Source of the DNA: Paramacrobiotus metropolitanus
Taxonomy: Eukaryota > Tardigrada > Eutardigrada > Parachela > Macrobiotidae
Reading direction: 5' to 3'
Assembly (NCBI RefSeq): GCF_019649055.1
Contig: NW_026570238.1
Location: 558,001-622,000, forward strand
Length of the DNA: 64,000 bases
In this document: positions 11,570 to 24,700 of the stretch, in pieces
How positions within the stretch are numbered: the first letter of the stretch is position 1
Layout: the number at the start of each line of letters is the position of its first letter
Notes under the pieces: generated by a model
Databases searched by the model: none
Told to the model about the DNA's origin: nothing
What the model saw: only the letters and a program-made list of their open reading frames with translations
Translations under genes and position numbers: made by a program

Positions 11570-13040
11570 ATGGCTGATCGTGGTGGATTTCGAGGCGGAT
11601 TTGGTGGACGTGGCGGCGGTCGTGAAGATCGTGGAGGCCGAGGAGACCGAGGGGACCGCGGTGGTCGTCGCGGAGGACGGCGTGGCCGACGTGGAGCTAA
11701 GGAGGAGAAAGATTGGGTTCCCGTTACCAAACTGGGCCGTCTGGTGAAAGATGGAAAGATCAAATCACTGGAGGAAATCTACTACCATGCGCTCCCTATT
11801 AAAGTGAGTTTATTTGCAAAATGGTGTTTGAAACAGAGATAGTCTCCGTGACGAATTCTCTTGTCTCCAAATTCTTATCTTCGCAAACCAGCATAGCTGC
11901 ATAGGATAGCGGTTATGAGACTAGTGACAATGCTGACAAGAGATGCGGACTTCACAGACATTTTTTGTATATTGCAGGAGGCCGAAATTATTGATATGTT
12001 TTTGGGCCCTAAACTGCACGATGAAGTGCTGAAAATCATGCCAGTACAGAAGCAGACGCGTGCTGGGCAGAGGACCCGCTTCAAGGTGCAGTTTTCACGA
12101 TGCACATATTGTTGAAATATTATTACTGATGGCTAATCTGTGAGAATTACTAAATAACAGTGAATATCCAACACTGCAGGCTTTTGTTGCTATCGGTGAT
12201 CAAGACGGCCACATTGGTTTGGGTGTCAAGTGCAGTAAGGAAGTCGCCACCGCGATTCGCGGAGCCATTATTCTGGCTAAACTCTCCATTGTCCCCGTAC
12301 GCCGCGGCTACTGGGGTAACAAAATCGGCAAACCCCACACCGTACCTTGCAAGGTGAGTAGACGGGAAGGGTGTCGGATTGATGTGTTGTAAGTACTTAT
12401 CCTTAGATCCTAAACTTTATGCTGCCGCTTTGCAGGTTACCGGCCGATGTGGAAGTGTCTTAGTCCGTCTCATCCCCGCGCCCCGTGGTACTGGTATTGT
12501 CAGTGGGCCAGTTCCCAAGAAGCTGCTGCACATGGCTGGAATTGAAGACTGCCACACATCCGCTTCCGGCTCGACTGGAACCCTCGGCAACTTCGGTAAG
12601 GCTTCAGTTGTATTTGCAGATTTTTCGTACGCTCGGCTTAATGTTGTGTTCGGTCAATTTTTATGTTTGAACAAATCGCTTGTTAGTTTTTACTGATAAA
12701 TGCCCTATTTTCTCTTTTTGATTTTCCTCGTTTATTTGGAGTATGGTCACCTTAAGGATTCAGTAACTATGTTTGCTTAGTACTCAGTATTTACGCAGTT
12801 GTTGTTATGCGTTGGATTTACGCGTTTATGATTTAAGCGTTATTTACGCGTTACGCGTTATGTATTTACGCAGTTGTTGACTTGTTGTTATGTTTTGCAG
12901 CCAAAGCCACCTACGATGCGATGAGCAAAACGTACAGTTACCTTACCCCCGATCTTTGGAAAGAAAACGCTCTGGTTGCCACACCTTACTCTGCGCATCA
13001 GGAACATCTGTCTAAAGGCTTAAGAAAAGCTGTTATTTGA
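11570..13040 (+). CDS. RPS2: 40S ribosomal protein S2 (uS5)
   Basis: Small-subunit ribosomal protein uS5, which helps form the mRNA entry channel and contributes to decoding accuracy. Five exons: 11570-11803, 11978-12085, 12180-12353, 12436-12595, 12901-13040, giving 271 aa. The N-terminus is the animal-type RGG tail, with many Gly/Arg repeats in the first 45 residues. The S5 double-stranded-RNA-binding fold follows, with [20 protein letters not shown] and [19 protein letters not shown]. The C-terminal half contains [11 protein letters not shown] and [12 protein letters not shown], all diagnostic of uS5. The start is the ATG right before the RGG tail. A poly(A) signal lies at 13074-13079, just after the stop. 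The 3' part of intron 4 contains a repeated TATTTACGCAGTTGTTG. Confidence 0.97.
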
Positions 13041-13737
13041 GATCCTTTGGGATTCGTTTCGGAAAGATTATGAAATAAAGTGTATGTCTCGGATGGTTTT
13101 CGCTGGCAGTTTGCGTATACAGGGTAATTGAACGCTACAGTTACCTAGGCTATACCGCGGTAGTATATTTAATTAACGGCAAGTGCTATGTACTGCCGCT
13201 CAGGATCGTTTGTAAATGCACATAATAAGTATAGGAAGCCAAGCACAGTGTTGCTTTTCTGCAATTTGCTCCATAAATATCTATCTTTTCGTTTTGAATT
13301 TGCCTTATCTCGATAACATTAGTTTCACCTTTTTTGAAGTTCTAATTTATTAACGTTACGCAGTCATGCCGCTGCAGAAATGCGATAGTACGGGCACTCA
13401 TAGGCGGGTCGTTCGTTCTGAAAAAATCTACAGTTTCCAAGCAATGTAGGCATCAGGGTGGTGAGCCCTACGTGCTTTCTTCGGTACTATAATGAGTGAC
13501 TTTCTTTCCTAAAAAAAATATAAAGTATCGCACGGAAAGCTGGCTCTGCTGCTATCGTATTGAGTAATACTAAATATTAAACTTGTGTACTTATGCGTTT
13601 TGTCTTATATGTACGGACAAAATCTTGATCCCAAATAAAATATAGATGGATAAGTGATTGGTAACTCACCATTAAATTTTTGCTTCTTTACGGATACAGA
13701 CTGAAACGTAGAACTTGCCTGAAAAATACATAGATCC
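13041..13737. other. Spacer between RPS2 and the EFCAB10-like gene
   Basis: About 700 bp holds the RPS2 poly(A) site and AT-rich DNA with no supported exon. Confidence 0.55.
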
Positions 13738-15435
13738 ATGTTGACTGCAAATATGGAGAACGAAACTTTACGTAAAGAAATAAATCATTACATAAAACGT
13801 CATGATTTGATGCATCTTTTTGAACGACTGACCGCGTCCATCATGTTTGATCGCCCAGGTATGTACAATACGTGCAAAGAAAGCTGTTAAGCTGACCGTA
13901 AGAACTAATATCTGTATTCTGCATAATGCGTATCGATATATGGCGACGCGGAATATGTTTTTTTATTAATTGTTGCATTTTATATGTGGTAGCTTGCATC
14001 GTTTCGGCTTACTTTAATGTATGCAGCGTTTCGGTCTTGATAAAATAACCGCTCTATAATTGACAGATGATCTTAATAGCTACATTTGCGAGTGGCTTAT
14101 ACGACTATCGGGTAGTGCAGCTGAACAAAACATTTCTTGTGAAGAGCAGACAGAAAGGATTTCCAAACACAAAAATACACAGCCACAATCATTCGATAAC
14201 GTTTCCCGTTTCTCGGAGTCGCTCTTACATCTGACTTCCGATTACGTAAGTTTAAGTACTGACATAATGATCTGGACTCACAACCAGTTGAATTGACCTT
14301 TAGTAACCCTTATATTATTTGCTGACGGCAGGATAAACAATCTGCTTAAGAGTTTCCTGATGGTATAATTAACCAAAGCTGGTTGACTGAACATCTCCCG
14401 AAAACTTTTTTAACCTCCTCGCTAATCCTTTTTCTATGTGCATACGTAGTTTATGTTTGCGTCTGACAGTACTTATTAATTACTGTATCTATCAACCATC
14501 TTATTATTATAGGCTCCAGTAGAGCCAGTGCGCACTTCCGAGGGCAACCTTCCAGCACCTAATTCATCATCGAATTCACAGTTTACCCCGTTTTTGTTAT
14601 CGCCAGAAAATATCAGCACATTTTACAGTATTTTAGACCCACTCAACTCTGGAGGAATAGCGGCCGCACATTTTCGGGAAGGTAAGGAGAACTACTGCAC
14701 TTCATGTCAGTAATAAAAAAGAACACGGAAATTCGTTACGTGTCTTGCGAAGCTGTTTCTTGTAAGTTATAACATAAAAGAGGTCGTCGCTTTGGATATT
14801 ATCCAATTGGTTGTTTTGATGAAGTGGCTCACTTGCTTGATCTGGAGCAATATATCGACTGGAACAGCGTTAGCCAGGAAATTGACCGGGATTTGTTCTG
14901 CGAGCAGCTGTAAGAACTGCACCGGACAAGTACTGTACTTACGCATCATAACAGCATTGACCAGTGAGAGTAGCCGCAAAGTAAACATAAATAATAAAAA
15001 CAGAAATATTATGAGTAATTAAGATAAATTGTTGATGGACGGTATAGTGCTTCCGCATTATCCACCGATCTGTCGTCACTGCGTATAAAATCCGGCAAAC
15101 TGAGTCCTGAACCTGATCCAGAAGGAACGCCTACGGAAGATAAGGACATACCGCAATCAACGAATGTGAACAACGAAGATTTCGGAGATGAACAACTGGC
15201 GCTGTGGGCCGGCAATATATCCGATGCTGACCTTACTGGCGCGACTGGAGTTGGGTTTTACGAAGGGGATGACCATCCTGGCCCAGGGATGGAGGATCTG
15301 CGTGATGCTTCCTCGCTTGATTCCCGGATAACGAATCCGGATGATAGCACCGGCATCAACAATGTTGACACAGACCCGGATACTGCTCGTAGTAATACTC
15401 GTGGTGATACAGAATTACGAAAGTCAAAAAGCTAG
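13738..15435 (+). CDS. RIIa-domain plus degenerate EF-hand protein (EFCAB10-like) with acidic tail
   Basis: Five exons (13738-13858, 14067-14245, 14513-14681, 14783-14909, 15048-15435) encode 327 aa. Residues about 10-55 form an RIIa-type dimerisation/docking motif (YIKRHDLMHLFERLTASIMF, then the invariant RP and a second helix), as found in PKA regulatory subunits and ciliary proteins. A segment beginning TPFLLSPENISTFYSILDP then matches the single degenerate EF-hand of EFCAB10, lacking a full calcium loop. The RIIa then EF-hand order and the spacing fit EFCAB10, a short vertebrate protein. Here a C-terminal extension of about 130 residues, rich in Asp, Gly, Ser and Pro, is added. A ciliary or AKAP-linked role is inferred only. 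For exon 4 I chose the acceptor giving GRRFGYYPIG because it restores the EF-hand-like reading. Confidence 0.7.
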
Positions 15436-16735
15436 CTAGATGCATTTCTTGCATACGATCGCGATACTTTACCTTAATTGGCGATTTGTTTGCAACATAC
15501 ACGCAGCTGACAGATTACATTTATTGAAATCACTTGCTTGTCTGGTTGGTTTTTGGCTGTGGCGATGGTGTTTGTTTTGTCCTTAATTAGCGCATGCTGC
15601 AATAGCCATTTGTAGCTACGGTAGTGAATACTAGAGTAGGATGAATACTAGAAGCATCACTTAAATTTGGCTGTGTCCATGAATTTGCAGTTTTCACGTA
15701 GGTAGCATCAGCAGCCCGTTTTCGAATCCTTGCTTGACAAATTTTACGTTAACTAAATAAATGCATTAACCTGAAGTTAACAGTTAATAGTTATTAACAA
15801 ACGTATTAAACGAAACTATTCGTTCAAACCGGTCACGGCTCACAAGTAGACAGTAGAGCTATTCCATGCACGAATTCTACAGGATACACTAGCAAAATTC
15901 CGTTGTTCGATTTTCAGATCCCGAAGGCGAATGAAGTGGTCAGTTGTTCCCCATCATAAAGCACAAATTGAATCGCGCCGGTTTAAAGGTCGCCATCGAA
16001 TGTGCCGGCCGATAACGTCAACTGTTCCTCTTCGAAACAGTACTTTATTAATATTAATCACTACGCTAGTTTTGTTTTGCGAGTCGTACAATTAATACAT
16101 ACGCTGCATACTTTTTAAGTTTTACCAGTTCTCACTAATTCACAGTCACACGTATATCCTGTATTTAAACAGCTGTGAGTCCCATGATCGTAACGCAAAA
16201 GTGGTCATCGGTCATTTCTGGATTCCCTTTCTTCCGTATTGTTGCTGTAATAACTGTAATAACCTCAACTTATTGTAAATTTGTTGCAATATTCACTGTC
16301 AAGTGTCAATTATTAATTTATTACAGGGATGGGATAATAACGATAATAATACTTATTAGTATTGTACTTCGTATCATAATTGTATTTGGTGTAAGTACTT
16401 GCGCAGCTTTAACTACTCTAGTACGAGTACTTGTATACAGTGTGCAACTCTGCATACTGCATAGTTAGCGATAAGATCCTACGCAGAATTCTATAGAAAG
16501 TCTCCCGGAAAGGAGCGGCAGCTGGATAAACAATCAGTACGAGTAGCCAGAAAACATTTTGGAATCTCGGTACTTTACCAGAATTCTCTTGCAGGTTGGA
16601 GAGAGTATGTCAGCCCGATTTGTTTGTCCTTAAATTTGGAAACTGTTTTTGTGTATACATTCATTACATTGTAATATCGTTAACACTTTTCGTTGGTATT
16701 TGTTTAGCGACCGAATTTAATATTTTGTTCAAAAC
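15436..16735. other. Intergenic region before LAMTOR4
   Basis: About 1.3 kb with no supported gene. It contains a GTACGAGTAC decamer at 16421-16430 and short AT-rich tracts. Confidence 0.5.
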
Positions 16736-17478
16736 ATGAGCGCGCAGATTTTGGGAATTGATCGGATGACTGGAGTGACTGGCCACTTGGTTCTCAATGA
16801 AGACGGCGCAGTTATCAGCGTAAGTGACTTAACTGTTAACAAGTAACTAGTATCTGTTATTATAAGAATTAAGAAGGATAAAATTTCTTAAAGAGAAACA
16901 TTAATTAAGTGGCTGTATGGACTCTATGGATATATCTGTTGTGCCTTCTTGTGCCACATTTCGGAGCGCACGGTGTAATGATAAGACATCAATATGTTGG
17001 CAGTATGGCACTGTTTGGAAGTGCATTGGTGACAATTGCAAATTGAATTGATTTGCGTTTGCAACTTTTGTGATTGGGTTAGTCTGCGGGCGAGCTCCGA
17101 AATAACGAAGCCTTATCGGATCCTGTGCTTGGTATACTTCGAGCGATACAGAAAGGAAAGAATAGCCTTTGCAAGGATGAAGAATTTCAAAGCGTCCAAG
17201 GTATGTGGCTTTCGTGGTATTTAAATATTAGTTGCTGGACAAAGATCGTCAAGGCGAGAGCGAGCAAGTTTTTTTGGGGCATACTGCCTAGTTTATTCTG
17301 TTGCTTTCTTAAAAATTTCAGTTGGATTGCAAACTTTCACTTGCGCTGCTTAAAGTAGAAAACATCTTTTTTTTTAGTGTATTCCGATAATGCGATTTTC
17401 CTCGTGTTCCGGCAAGCTCAGAAAATCTGCATCGTGAAAAAACGATTCGAAATGGAACCTTTGATTGCTCTTCATTGA
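16736..17478 (+). CDS. LAMTOR4: Ragulator complex protein LAMTOR4
   Basis: Roadblock-like subunit of the Ragulator complex, which anchors Rag GTPases and mTORC1 on lysosomes. Three exons (16736-16819, 17083-17200, 17378-17478) encode 100 aa, matching the usual 99. The first exon reads MSAQILGIDRMTGVTGHLVL then NEDGAVIS, the family's first strand pair. Exon 2 begins SAGELRNNE, corresponding to the conserved SSGDLENDE. The last exon gives the closing strands with VFRQAQKICIVKKR. All splice sites are GT-AG and the phases agree (0, 1). Such a small three-exon gene is easily missed by automatic annotation. Confidence 0.88.
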
Positions 17479-18096
17479 TCTTTTAAATTTCTTGCACCCT
17501 TGTTGCTGCAGTTTTTGTGGTGATTGGATAGAAGACTAATTATCTGTACGACTAATTATTAATGAATTATGAAGACGAATTATGAATTATTGATGAATTA
17601 TGAATTATTGTAAAGACTAATTATCTGTACGACTAATTATCTTTATTATTTATTATTAGCTCGTACTGTTGTTTAACTTGGTGCTTCAATAACTTCAGTA
17701 ATTCGTTGATGTGACCGTTAGGCATACAGATAAGTACTGTACGAGTACTTGTTTTGTGTTCTCAGCTGAAAACTTAAACCCATTTGATTTTCTTATGCCA
17801 AAATCTAATGCTCGGCTTGTAAAAAAAGGATAATCTACTTTATTCACTCGTCACTGCTGTTAAAAAAACAAACGACTCAGTCGCACTAGTCATAAAAAAC
17901 CAACAAACTAGAGGAACAACTATCACAGCCGCTTATCGTACGTCGTAATTAAACAAGTGTTCGGAAAAAAGAAACTGAAAAAATAAAATCAATGTACGTA
18001 CCAACGATGAGGAACAGATAAAAATATCTCAAAAGGCATACGGCACTTAGAATTTAAAACAACAAACACACCAGGCCAATAGTATGTAGTTCACTA
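17479..18096. other. Convergent intergenic region LAMTOR4 / PGGT1B
   Basis: About 620 bp between two convergent genes, with no exon seen. It includes an exact 28-bp direct repeat (17532-17559 and 17613-17640) in AT-rich DNA built on GACTAATTAT and GAATTATG words. Confidence 0.55.
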
Positions 18097-20313
18097 TCAA
18101 GCAGCACGGAACAAAGTCGAGAGATGTAAAAAGGCTGGCATGCTAATGTTCAGAGCAGGATGTACTGCTTTTAATTTCCACTCGTCAAAATTTAAACTGA
18201 TATCTTCTTTCTCATCCGTATTACCATCTTCGAAATCCAAACTGTTTTCCACAAACACATATCTTGGCAAAAGCGACAAGCCACTGATCGTCAAATACGC
18301 ATGTAGAGGATCTGAAAAACAAGTACTACCGGGTAGTACTACAGTATATCTATATGTAGGAGACTAGGAATGGTAGGACAATACAAAACAACTGTGATAT
18401 ATTTTTTTAATGTTTAAATTTTAACTTTCACGTAGTGTACCGGCGCTTGCAATCATTGTTATCTATAGAATAATTAAGCAATACCGCTAATCAATCGTAA
18501 TATATTATCTGTGCTAAACAAACAGCTGGAGTACGGTATATATAGCATTCCAGTACTTAACGTCATAAATAGTACGGCAAAATCACTACTAAAATGTCTG
18601 CCGTGTACTGCGGGATATACCATCCTCACCAGAGCGACTTCCAGGCCATTTTGCAAATCCTCCTATAATACCGTCCTGAGTTTCCATGCAAAATTCTTCG
18701 AGTAAATCTTCTGATACGAACTCGTACGCATTGGTCATCTGTAACAAACAAGAGTTACCACTGCGGCTAGACGATATCAAGCCAAAACAATTCCACAGGC
18801 TCATCTTGAATACGAGTACGCAGTTCATTAAAAACTATTCACAAAAAAATAAAATTTATCAACCACAACTCACTTTAAGTACGGCTCCAATCCAAAATGT
18901 GTAACATGAATCCTCAGGCTTGTTAGGCCTACCGTTGAAACCCCGGCCTTGGCGGAATAAACACCATGCAATCAACTCGTCCCTGATATAATTCGGGGCG
19001 TCTCCGTCCGCACCCAGCCCAAACAAAGCTGTGGTCATTCTGTCGCAGTGCTCGCAAGAGTTCTGTATCAGGCCAAGATTTTTCGAGAGGAATATCAAAT
19101 ACAGCGCTGCAACTGCACAATATGTCGAGCCGCCATGGCTTTCGGCCCCAGATACCTGGGAAAACCCTCCTTCATAGCTCTGGAACACATAATGCAAACA
19201 ATATTGCATGTACATACTGTACTTAAAAAAGTGGGCAATAAAAATCTGAATGTCTGTGCGGGGGTATTGAATAATCTTTACTCACACGACAGCTCCAAAT
19301 AAATTTTTGCATTGTATGCACATTCACACCACTCCAATCTCTAATGATGAAGCTAATCACAGCAGCACAGAAAACGAAGCGCATATCGGCTTCCGAATTC
19401 GTGCGTTCCCCATCCAACGGCAGCCTGCCACTTTCCACGTCCATTTTCGATTTTAAAGGCACTGCGCCACAAAAACTACAAAACGTGCCCAAAAATAAAA
19501 TAAACCACGCCAGCGAATTAGCCACAACGAATGCTGTAAACAATAATTTTTTAACAGAAGAAAACGTTCTGATACGGTCATACTGACTCATTCAACAGCT
19601 GAGCGTAAAAATTAATGATTTGTCAATTAATTAATTATTTGTAAATTAATGATTTTTGAAGATAGGAAGCAATTAGTAGGGCACACTCGTTTTACCTGCC
19701 TTCGGCAGTCTGTAGAGCCATCAGCTGCCGCACAATTCCATGGCGATCAATGGATGTTAGATCATCACCCAGCGTTAACAAAGTGGCAAGACCAGCGAAA
19801 GTCATTGCGATGTTCGTTCCAATGCAGACTTCTGGTTGGTTTTCTCGGCATCGGTTCTGAGTAGCATCATTGAGATTTCCGAAGAATCCACCAATCTCCC
19901 CTGATCATCCAAAGTAAACGATAAATGATCATTTTTTATATTTTGACGGTCAAATCTGGAGTGTCTCACCGTGCGACTGAAGCGAATAAACAAAATCTAT
20001 CAGATCCCTGCGTCGCTTCTTCAGGGCGTCTGAGGCATCAATCAGTTCCAAGCCCCCAACGCAGAAATACACTAGTGTCAATCTGAAAACCGATAACTCA
20101 CATTAAAACAAAAGACATGACGTACTCCTATCCATTAATACATTAAATACATGAGCGAATCAATAACCGCCGACGCACTTACAGATTTGTTTCCTGAGAA
20201 GCGGAAGATCCTGGTAACCCGTTCAGCATTCTTTCAAAGAATAAAATGTGTCGCTTTCGGGCAAACTCAGTGCGAAACCTCTTCCATTTCTTTGCATCGA
20301 ACTGCGACGTAGC
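18097..20313 (-). CDS. PGGT1B: Protein geranylgeranyltransferase type I beta subunit
   Basis: Catalytic zinc subunit that attaches geranylgeranyl to CaaX proteins such as Rho GTPases. Seven exons on the minus strand (20183-20313, 19970-20082, 19696-19900, 19286-19475, 18874-19179, 18630-18738, 18097-18311) stay in frame for about 422 codons. Prenyltransferase alpha-alpha barrel repeats are clear: LTLVYFCVGGLELID, HIAMTYT-like NIAMTFAGLATLL, DMRFVFCAA and ESHGGSTYCAVAALYL. Two zinc ligands lie in NKPEDSCYTFWIGA (Asp and Cys) and the third in DPLHAYLTISGL (His). Isoform-specific HGRPNKP-like GRPNKPED supports type I over farnesyltransferase. The last exon has a loop of about 20 acidic residues not expected in vertebrates. 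The start codon is not resolved: the reading frame opens at an acceptor near 20313, and a further 5' exon with the ATG should lie upstream. Confidence 0.93.
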
Positions 20314-21045
20314 CTGACCAGGGCTCCTACAGCATCAGCCATTCCCATCGCCGAATAAAAGAAAATCTGGAAGGAACTGCGAGTGCTACAACTCAGACGC
20401 TGGAATAATTTTCAAACTTTTTGAATTGAATTTTTGTTGATGTCACTGTACTAGTACGCGTTTTCTACCGAATGCGTTACCACCATCGGGTGCGGTCTTA
20501 AAAGAACATCGTTGGCATTTGTGAATTTGTTTGAATTTGAATTGGCAACAACGTTTGCTTTGCGAATTTTTTGTTTTGGTCCATTTTTCAGTTTTTGCCA
20601 GGTTTGTGCAAAATAAATTTATTTTCCGTAGAAGTACATAATCACACTCGGGTAAACTACAAAGTTACTAGAGTAGTTATTTTGTTAGATGTAACGCATA
20701 TTCTGCTGACTTTCCATCGAACGCGTAATCGGAGAAAAGTGCTGGTAAGTGGAGGAGAGTAAGAGCTGAGATGACAGGATAGGATTTTGATTGATGTTTC
20801 ATCTTCTACAGGTTTAGTTTACTCTCTGTTTGTGCCATTTGTCTCTTTTTATTTTTAAGTCTATAAGCAGTAAGCTCTGCTTTTAATAAGTAACTGGAAT
20901 TTGTAGCCTGCTTTAATACTACCATAACAGCAGTCGCTGTTTTGCTGCGAAATTGATAATTAATCAGCAGGCTGCTAGATGGATGCTTTACAGCTTGTCA
21001 CCATGATTCTATCCGTTGTCATTTTACTTTTCGGTAGCATGTGTC
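20314..21045. promoter_or_regulatory. Divergent upstream region PGGT1B / SNRPA
   Basis: About 730 bp holds the unresolved 5' exon of PGGT1B and the promoter and 5' UTR of the U1A-type gene. A pyrimidine-rich acceptor-like TTTTCGGTAG just before 21040 hints that SNRPA has a 5'-UTR intron. Confidence 0.4.
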
Positions 21046-21717
21046 ATGGATCCAACTGCAACACAGCTGCCTTCTCCCAACAACACTCTGTACTTAAATA
21101 ACCTGAACGAAAAACTGAAAAGGAAGCGTCTTCAGGAATCGCTCCATGCCGTATTTAAGCAGTTTGGCGAAATTTTGGCCATTCAGTGTTGGCCGAAGTC
21201 CCTGTCTCGCAAGGGACAGGCTTGGGTGATCTTCCGCGATGTGCCATCCGCTGTCAAAGCCCTGACGTCCATGCAGGGCTTCCCTTTCTACGACAAGCCC
21301 ATGCGTATTCAGTTTGCCCGCGCTGATTCTGACATGGTTACCCGTGCACGCGGAACGTACGTGCCGCGGCCTAAGAAGAAGGCCGGGGAAAAAGCCAAGA
21401 AGCCCAAGCCCATGGCCGCCCCCGTGGGGGTGGAAGTGCGACCGGCGCCTATCAACCCCGAGAACATTCCCGACAATCAGCCACCGCACAATATTCTTTT
21501 TGTTACCAATCTGCCCACTGATTCGGGAGAGGAGCTCCTTAATCAGCTGTTTCAACAGTTTACTGGTTTCCGTGAAGTGCGCATGGTGCCCAGTCGACCG
21601 GATATCGCCTTTGTGGAATACGAGACGGAGATGCATGCCAGTGTGGCAAAGGAAAATCTTCAGGGATTCAAAGTGACACCGACTCATAAAATCAAGATTG
21701 TGTATGCCAAGAAATGA
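21046..21717 (+). CDS. SNRPA: U1A/U2B''-type spliceosomal protein (SNF family)
   Basis: RNA-binding subunit of U1 and/or U2 snRNPs; many invertebrates use a single SNF protein for both roles. The coding sequence is uninterrupted, 223 aa, with two RRM domains. RRM1 (about residues 13-90) shows RNP2 as LYLNNL, the diagnostic LNEKLKRKRL helix, RNP1 as KGQAWVIF, and then the near-invariant SMQGFPFYDKPMRIQFA. A short Lys/Pro-rich linker follows, much shorter than the proline-rich linker of human U1A. RRM2 (about 140-223) contains HNILFVTNLP, GFREVRMVPSRPDIAFVEYE and KIKIVYAKK. I chose the ATG that gives MDPTATQLPS. An in-frame ATG 30 bases upstream would add MSFYFSVACV, which does not look like this family. 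It is one of only a few uninterrupted coding sequences in the window. Confidence 0.95.
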   Translation: MDPTATQLPSPNNTLYLNNLNEKLKRKRLQESLHAVFKQFGEILAIQCWPKSLSRKGQAWVIFRDVPSAVKALTSMQGFPFYDKPMRIQFARADSDMVTRARGTYVPRPKKKAGEKAKKPKPMAAPVGVEVRPAPINPENIPDNQPPHNILFVTNLPTDSGEELLNQLFQQFTGFREVRMVPSRPDIAFVEYETEMHASVAKENLQGFKVTPTHKIKIVYAKK

Positions 21718-24700
21718 TGCGGTCTATTTCGTGTATTTCTGTCATTAGGGAGCATGGGACTGTTGTCGCTTCTGGAGTTTTCTTACTGACCGTAGGACTA
21801 ACAGTTGTAAGTATTCATCATGTTCAGTAACTGGAAGTTACTTATCCATTTTTTTCTACTTCTTTGTTTCCAACTTTCACCAGTTGATTGTGAGTACATA
21901 GGAGCGCGACGAAGAATCTGTTACTCTTATTAAATCGGAAATGTCCCTGAAATCTTCCTTGAATCGAATTATTGTGCCTTTGTATAATTTTGGTTTCATT
22001 ATTGCTTGATAGTATAATAGATAATAGGTTTTTCACCGTTTTCATACGTTTGATGACCTGTATCGTATGTAGAGTATTTCTTCGCTGCTACACCTGCGGT
22101 ACCAACGGACAATCTTTAAATTTGGTGCATGTTTAAGATTTGTCGGTTGCTGAAATCCTTCGGGTTTGCTTTCATTCAAATTGAAACGGTTTTTTCTTCG
22201 TGGTTTCATAAACGGCCAGCTACTTGAGCAGATGACCTTTTGATCTCACGGGAAGTGTGGTTTGAAAACGATGTTAGTGACAGCACTGACAGGTATGAAC
22301 GCTGAGAAGGAGATTTCGAGAACTAAAGCGGATGTTTTCCAAAATTTCTGACCTGACGGACAAGCACCACTTCTATTTCAAATTACATGTTGTTGCCTTG
22401 CTAGACACACTGCGTGCGCCACGACTCCAGATTGCTGGGTTTGGTACAGTACTACCTACTAGTAGTACCTACTACCTACCATAGTAATGAATTGCAATTT
22501 TCTCTTCTTTAAACTTCAAAACAAAATCATTGCCGTTGTATTGTACAATATACTATATACCTGTTCTCAGTGTGCTGTGTATAAGTGTATTTATTTATAC
22601 TCGTACCGGAGATGTTGTATTCCTTGCTAGTGTCCCAGTATACTGTACAGTAATTCTAACAAAAATGTTTAAAATTGTAAACAGTAACACAGGCGAATCG
22701 TTACTCAAAGGTGAATGACTTCCTTTTAGGACTTTCCCTATGAAGCAGTACTCGCACTGTATAATATGTAGTCGTATTTGCTGATTTCGTAATGCGTTCT
22801 ACTCAAGAGAGCGAAATCTGGAGCATCATAGGCGCGCGGTAGACAACCCGGCTTTAAAATCAAAGTCTGACACTATAACAGTAAACGAATGCTTGTGCTC
22901 TCACTGCCGGAAAAGAGACAGATGAGTTTTTCAAGTTTTTTTTCAGCATAAAATATGGATTAGAAAACCGCAGATTTCCGATAGGATTGTACCGATATAA
23001 CGTATTTTTTTACATAAAATACGTATATGGTGACAATCTGGTAGGTTCACAGTTCACTAGAAGGTCAAGAAGAACGGCTTGCGTTTATAATGAAAAATCT
23101 ACTGCACAGTGTTACAATACATACGTGGGGTTTGACGGTTTGATCTGCAGTGAGACACTGTAGTGTTCTAGTGTGATAATAATTATGTATGGTACAATAT
23201 AATGGTACAACAGCACAGAATACTGTAATGCAGATTTTACGTAAAGTACAAAATTTATAAAATGCCACTACTGATTGTTAGTTATTCGGTACTACAGATC
23301 TGTCGTGCTATCATGCTATGGCGTGCTATGGCTATGGTGGCTCAGTTTGCGCTTCGTAGTAAGAGTTATTAGTCAGTACTTCCCCTCGTAACAAACATAT
23401 AGCGTCTAGCCGGCATATAAGCATCAGGCCAACGACCGTAACAGATTTACTCCTTGAATCGCAACATCCTTATAATTTCTGCCACCATTGGAATATATGA
23501 CATTGTTAGTAGCTAACAGCTATATACCTCAATAGCGTCCATTCCGTTTCTTTTCTTATTTAATAAGCGCATATGATTTTATTATAACAGGTCCGACTTT
23601 TACCTTTCCGAGTTCCGAATGGACTGTTTTAGCGGTCACTGGCAAAGTGCAGTACATTACTGAATCCAGAAAGTTGCGAACAAAGATGGTTTTTTGAGTA
23701 AATACAGATATATAATTATATATATACAAGCATTCATGACTTTTGTGTGTGGATCTTACCGTTAGTTACTTTTTATTTTACATTTTTACTTAATTGACGT
23801 CATCATTGTTCAGATTTCTTGGTATAGTTACAATCGAGCCTTTGGACATTCTTTCTGCTGATTGACCTCAGACAAACATCTCTTTATCCTGAACTAACCT
23901 TTAAATCGTTCAGTTCCCTTTATTTATACCAGACTTCATTTCCAGGCTATACAGTATATAATTAGTAATAATTATATATAATGATCATAGAATTTTCTAA
24001 CTCGGTAAACAAAATACATTTAACCGCAGAAAACAAGATACATAAAACTGCAGAATACGGATACGTGCATCTTTGGAATCCCATGACTTGAACCGCGGCT
24101 TATTGTTAGTTCTCGATCTCTCTGTACGTGAGCATTTATTTGATATAGATATATATATTTTTAAGGATTTGATATTTATTTATTTATTTGATATATTTAT
24201 GCATTTATTTATTATGTATAGATAGATTTTTAATTAAAGGGAAGCGTACTTCTACCGGGAATGTTTCACCGGCAGGGAGTAGCATAAAAAATACGGATGT
24301 ATCCAATGTCGAATCATTTATTGCAAATTATTCATATTGTGGGGCAATCTGTATAATAGCTAATTATGATGAATGGATATTTTGGAAGGCATGAAGCAAT
24401 TAGGCTACGGAGTCCCTGTCTAGGATAATGACCTGTAGGCTGTACATTACGGTGAGTGACCTGGGGTAGGGGTAAGGCGGTCTTTCTGTGAGCGCGGTGA
24501 CGAATCGCCACAGCGCATCAAAGTTTAAAGATCCGCTGTAACCACGGCCCGGCGCAGTAGTTAGTACTATAGTGAGGGTCATTCGAGTGGCATTACTGTG
24601 CCGCACGGCAGGAGAACATGTGTGTTTGTTGTCTGGGACTAGTAGTGGTGTATAAATTATTTAGAAGAACCAAATGATCGGCGCTGTACAGGATTCGTAC

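Noticed and set aside
21094-21687. 197-codon frame on the minus strand
   Set aside because: It is antisense to the SNRPA coding sequence and its amino-acid pattern is the expected shadow of the two RRM domains.
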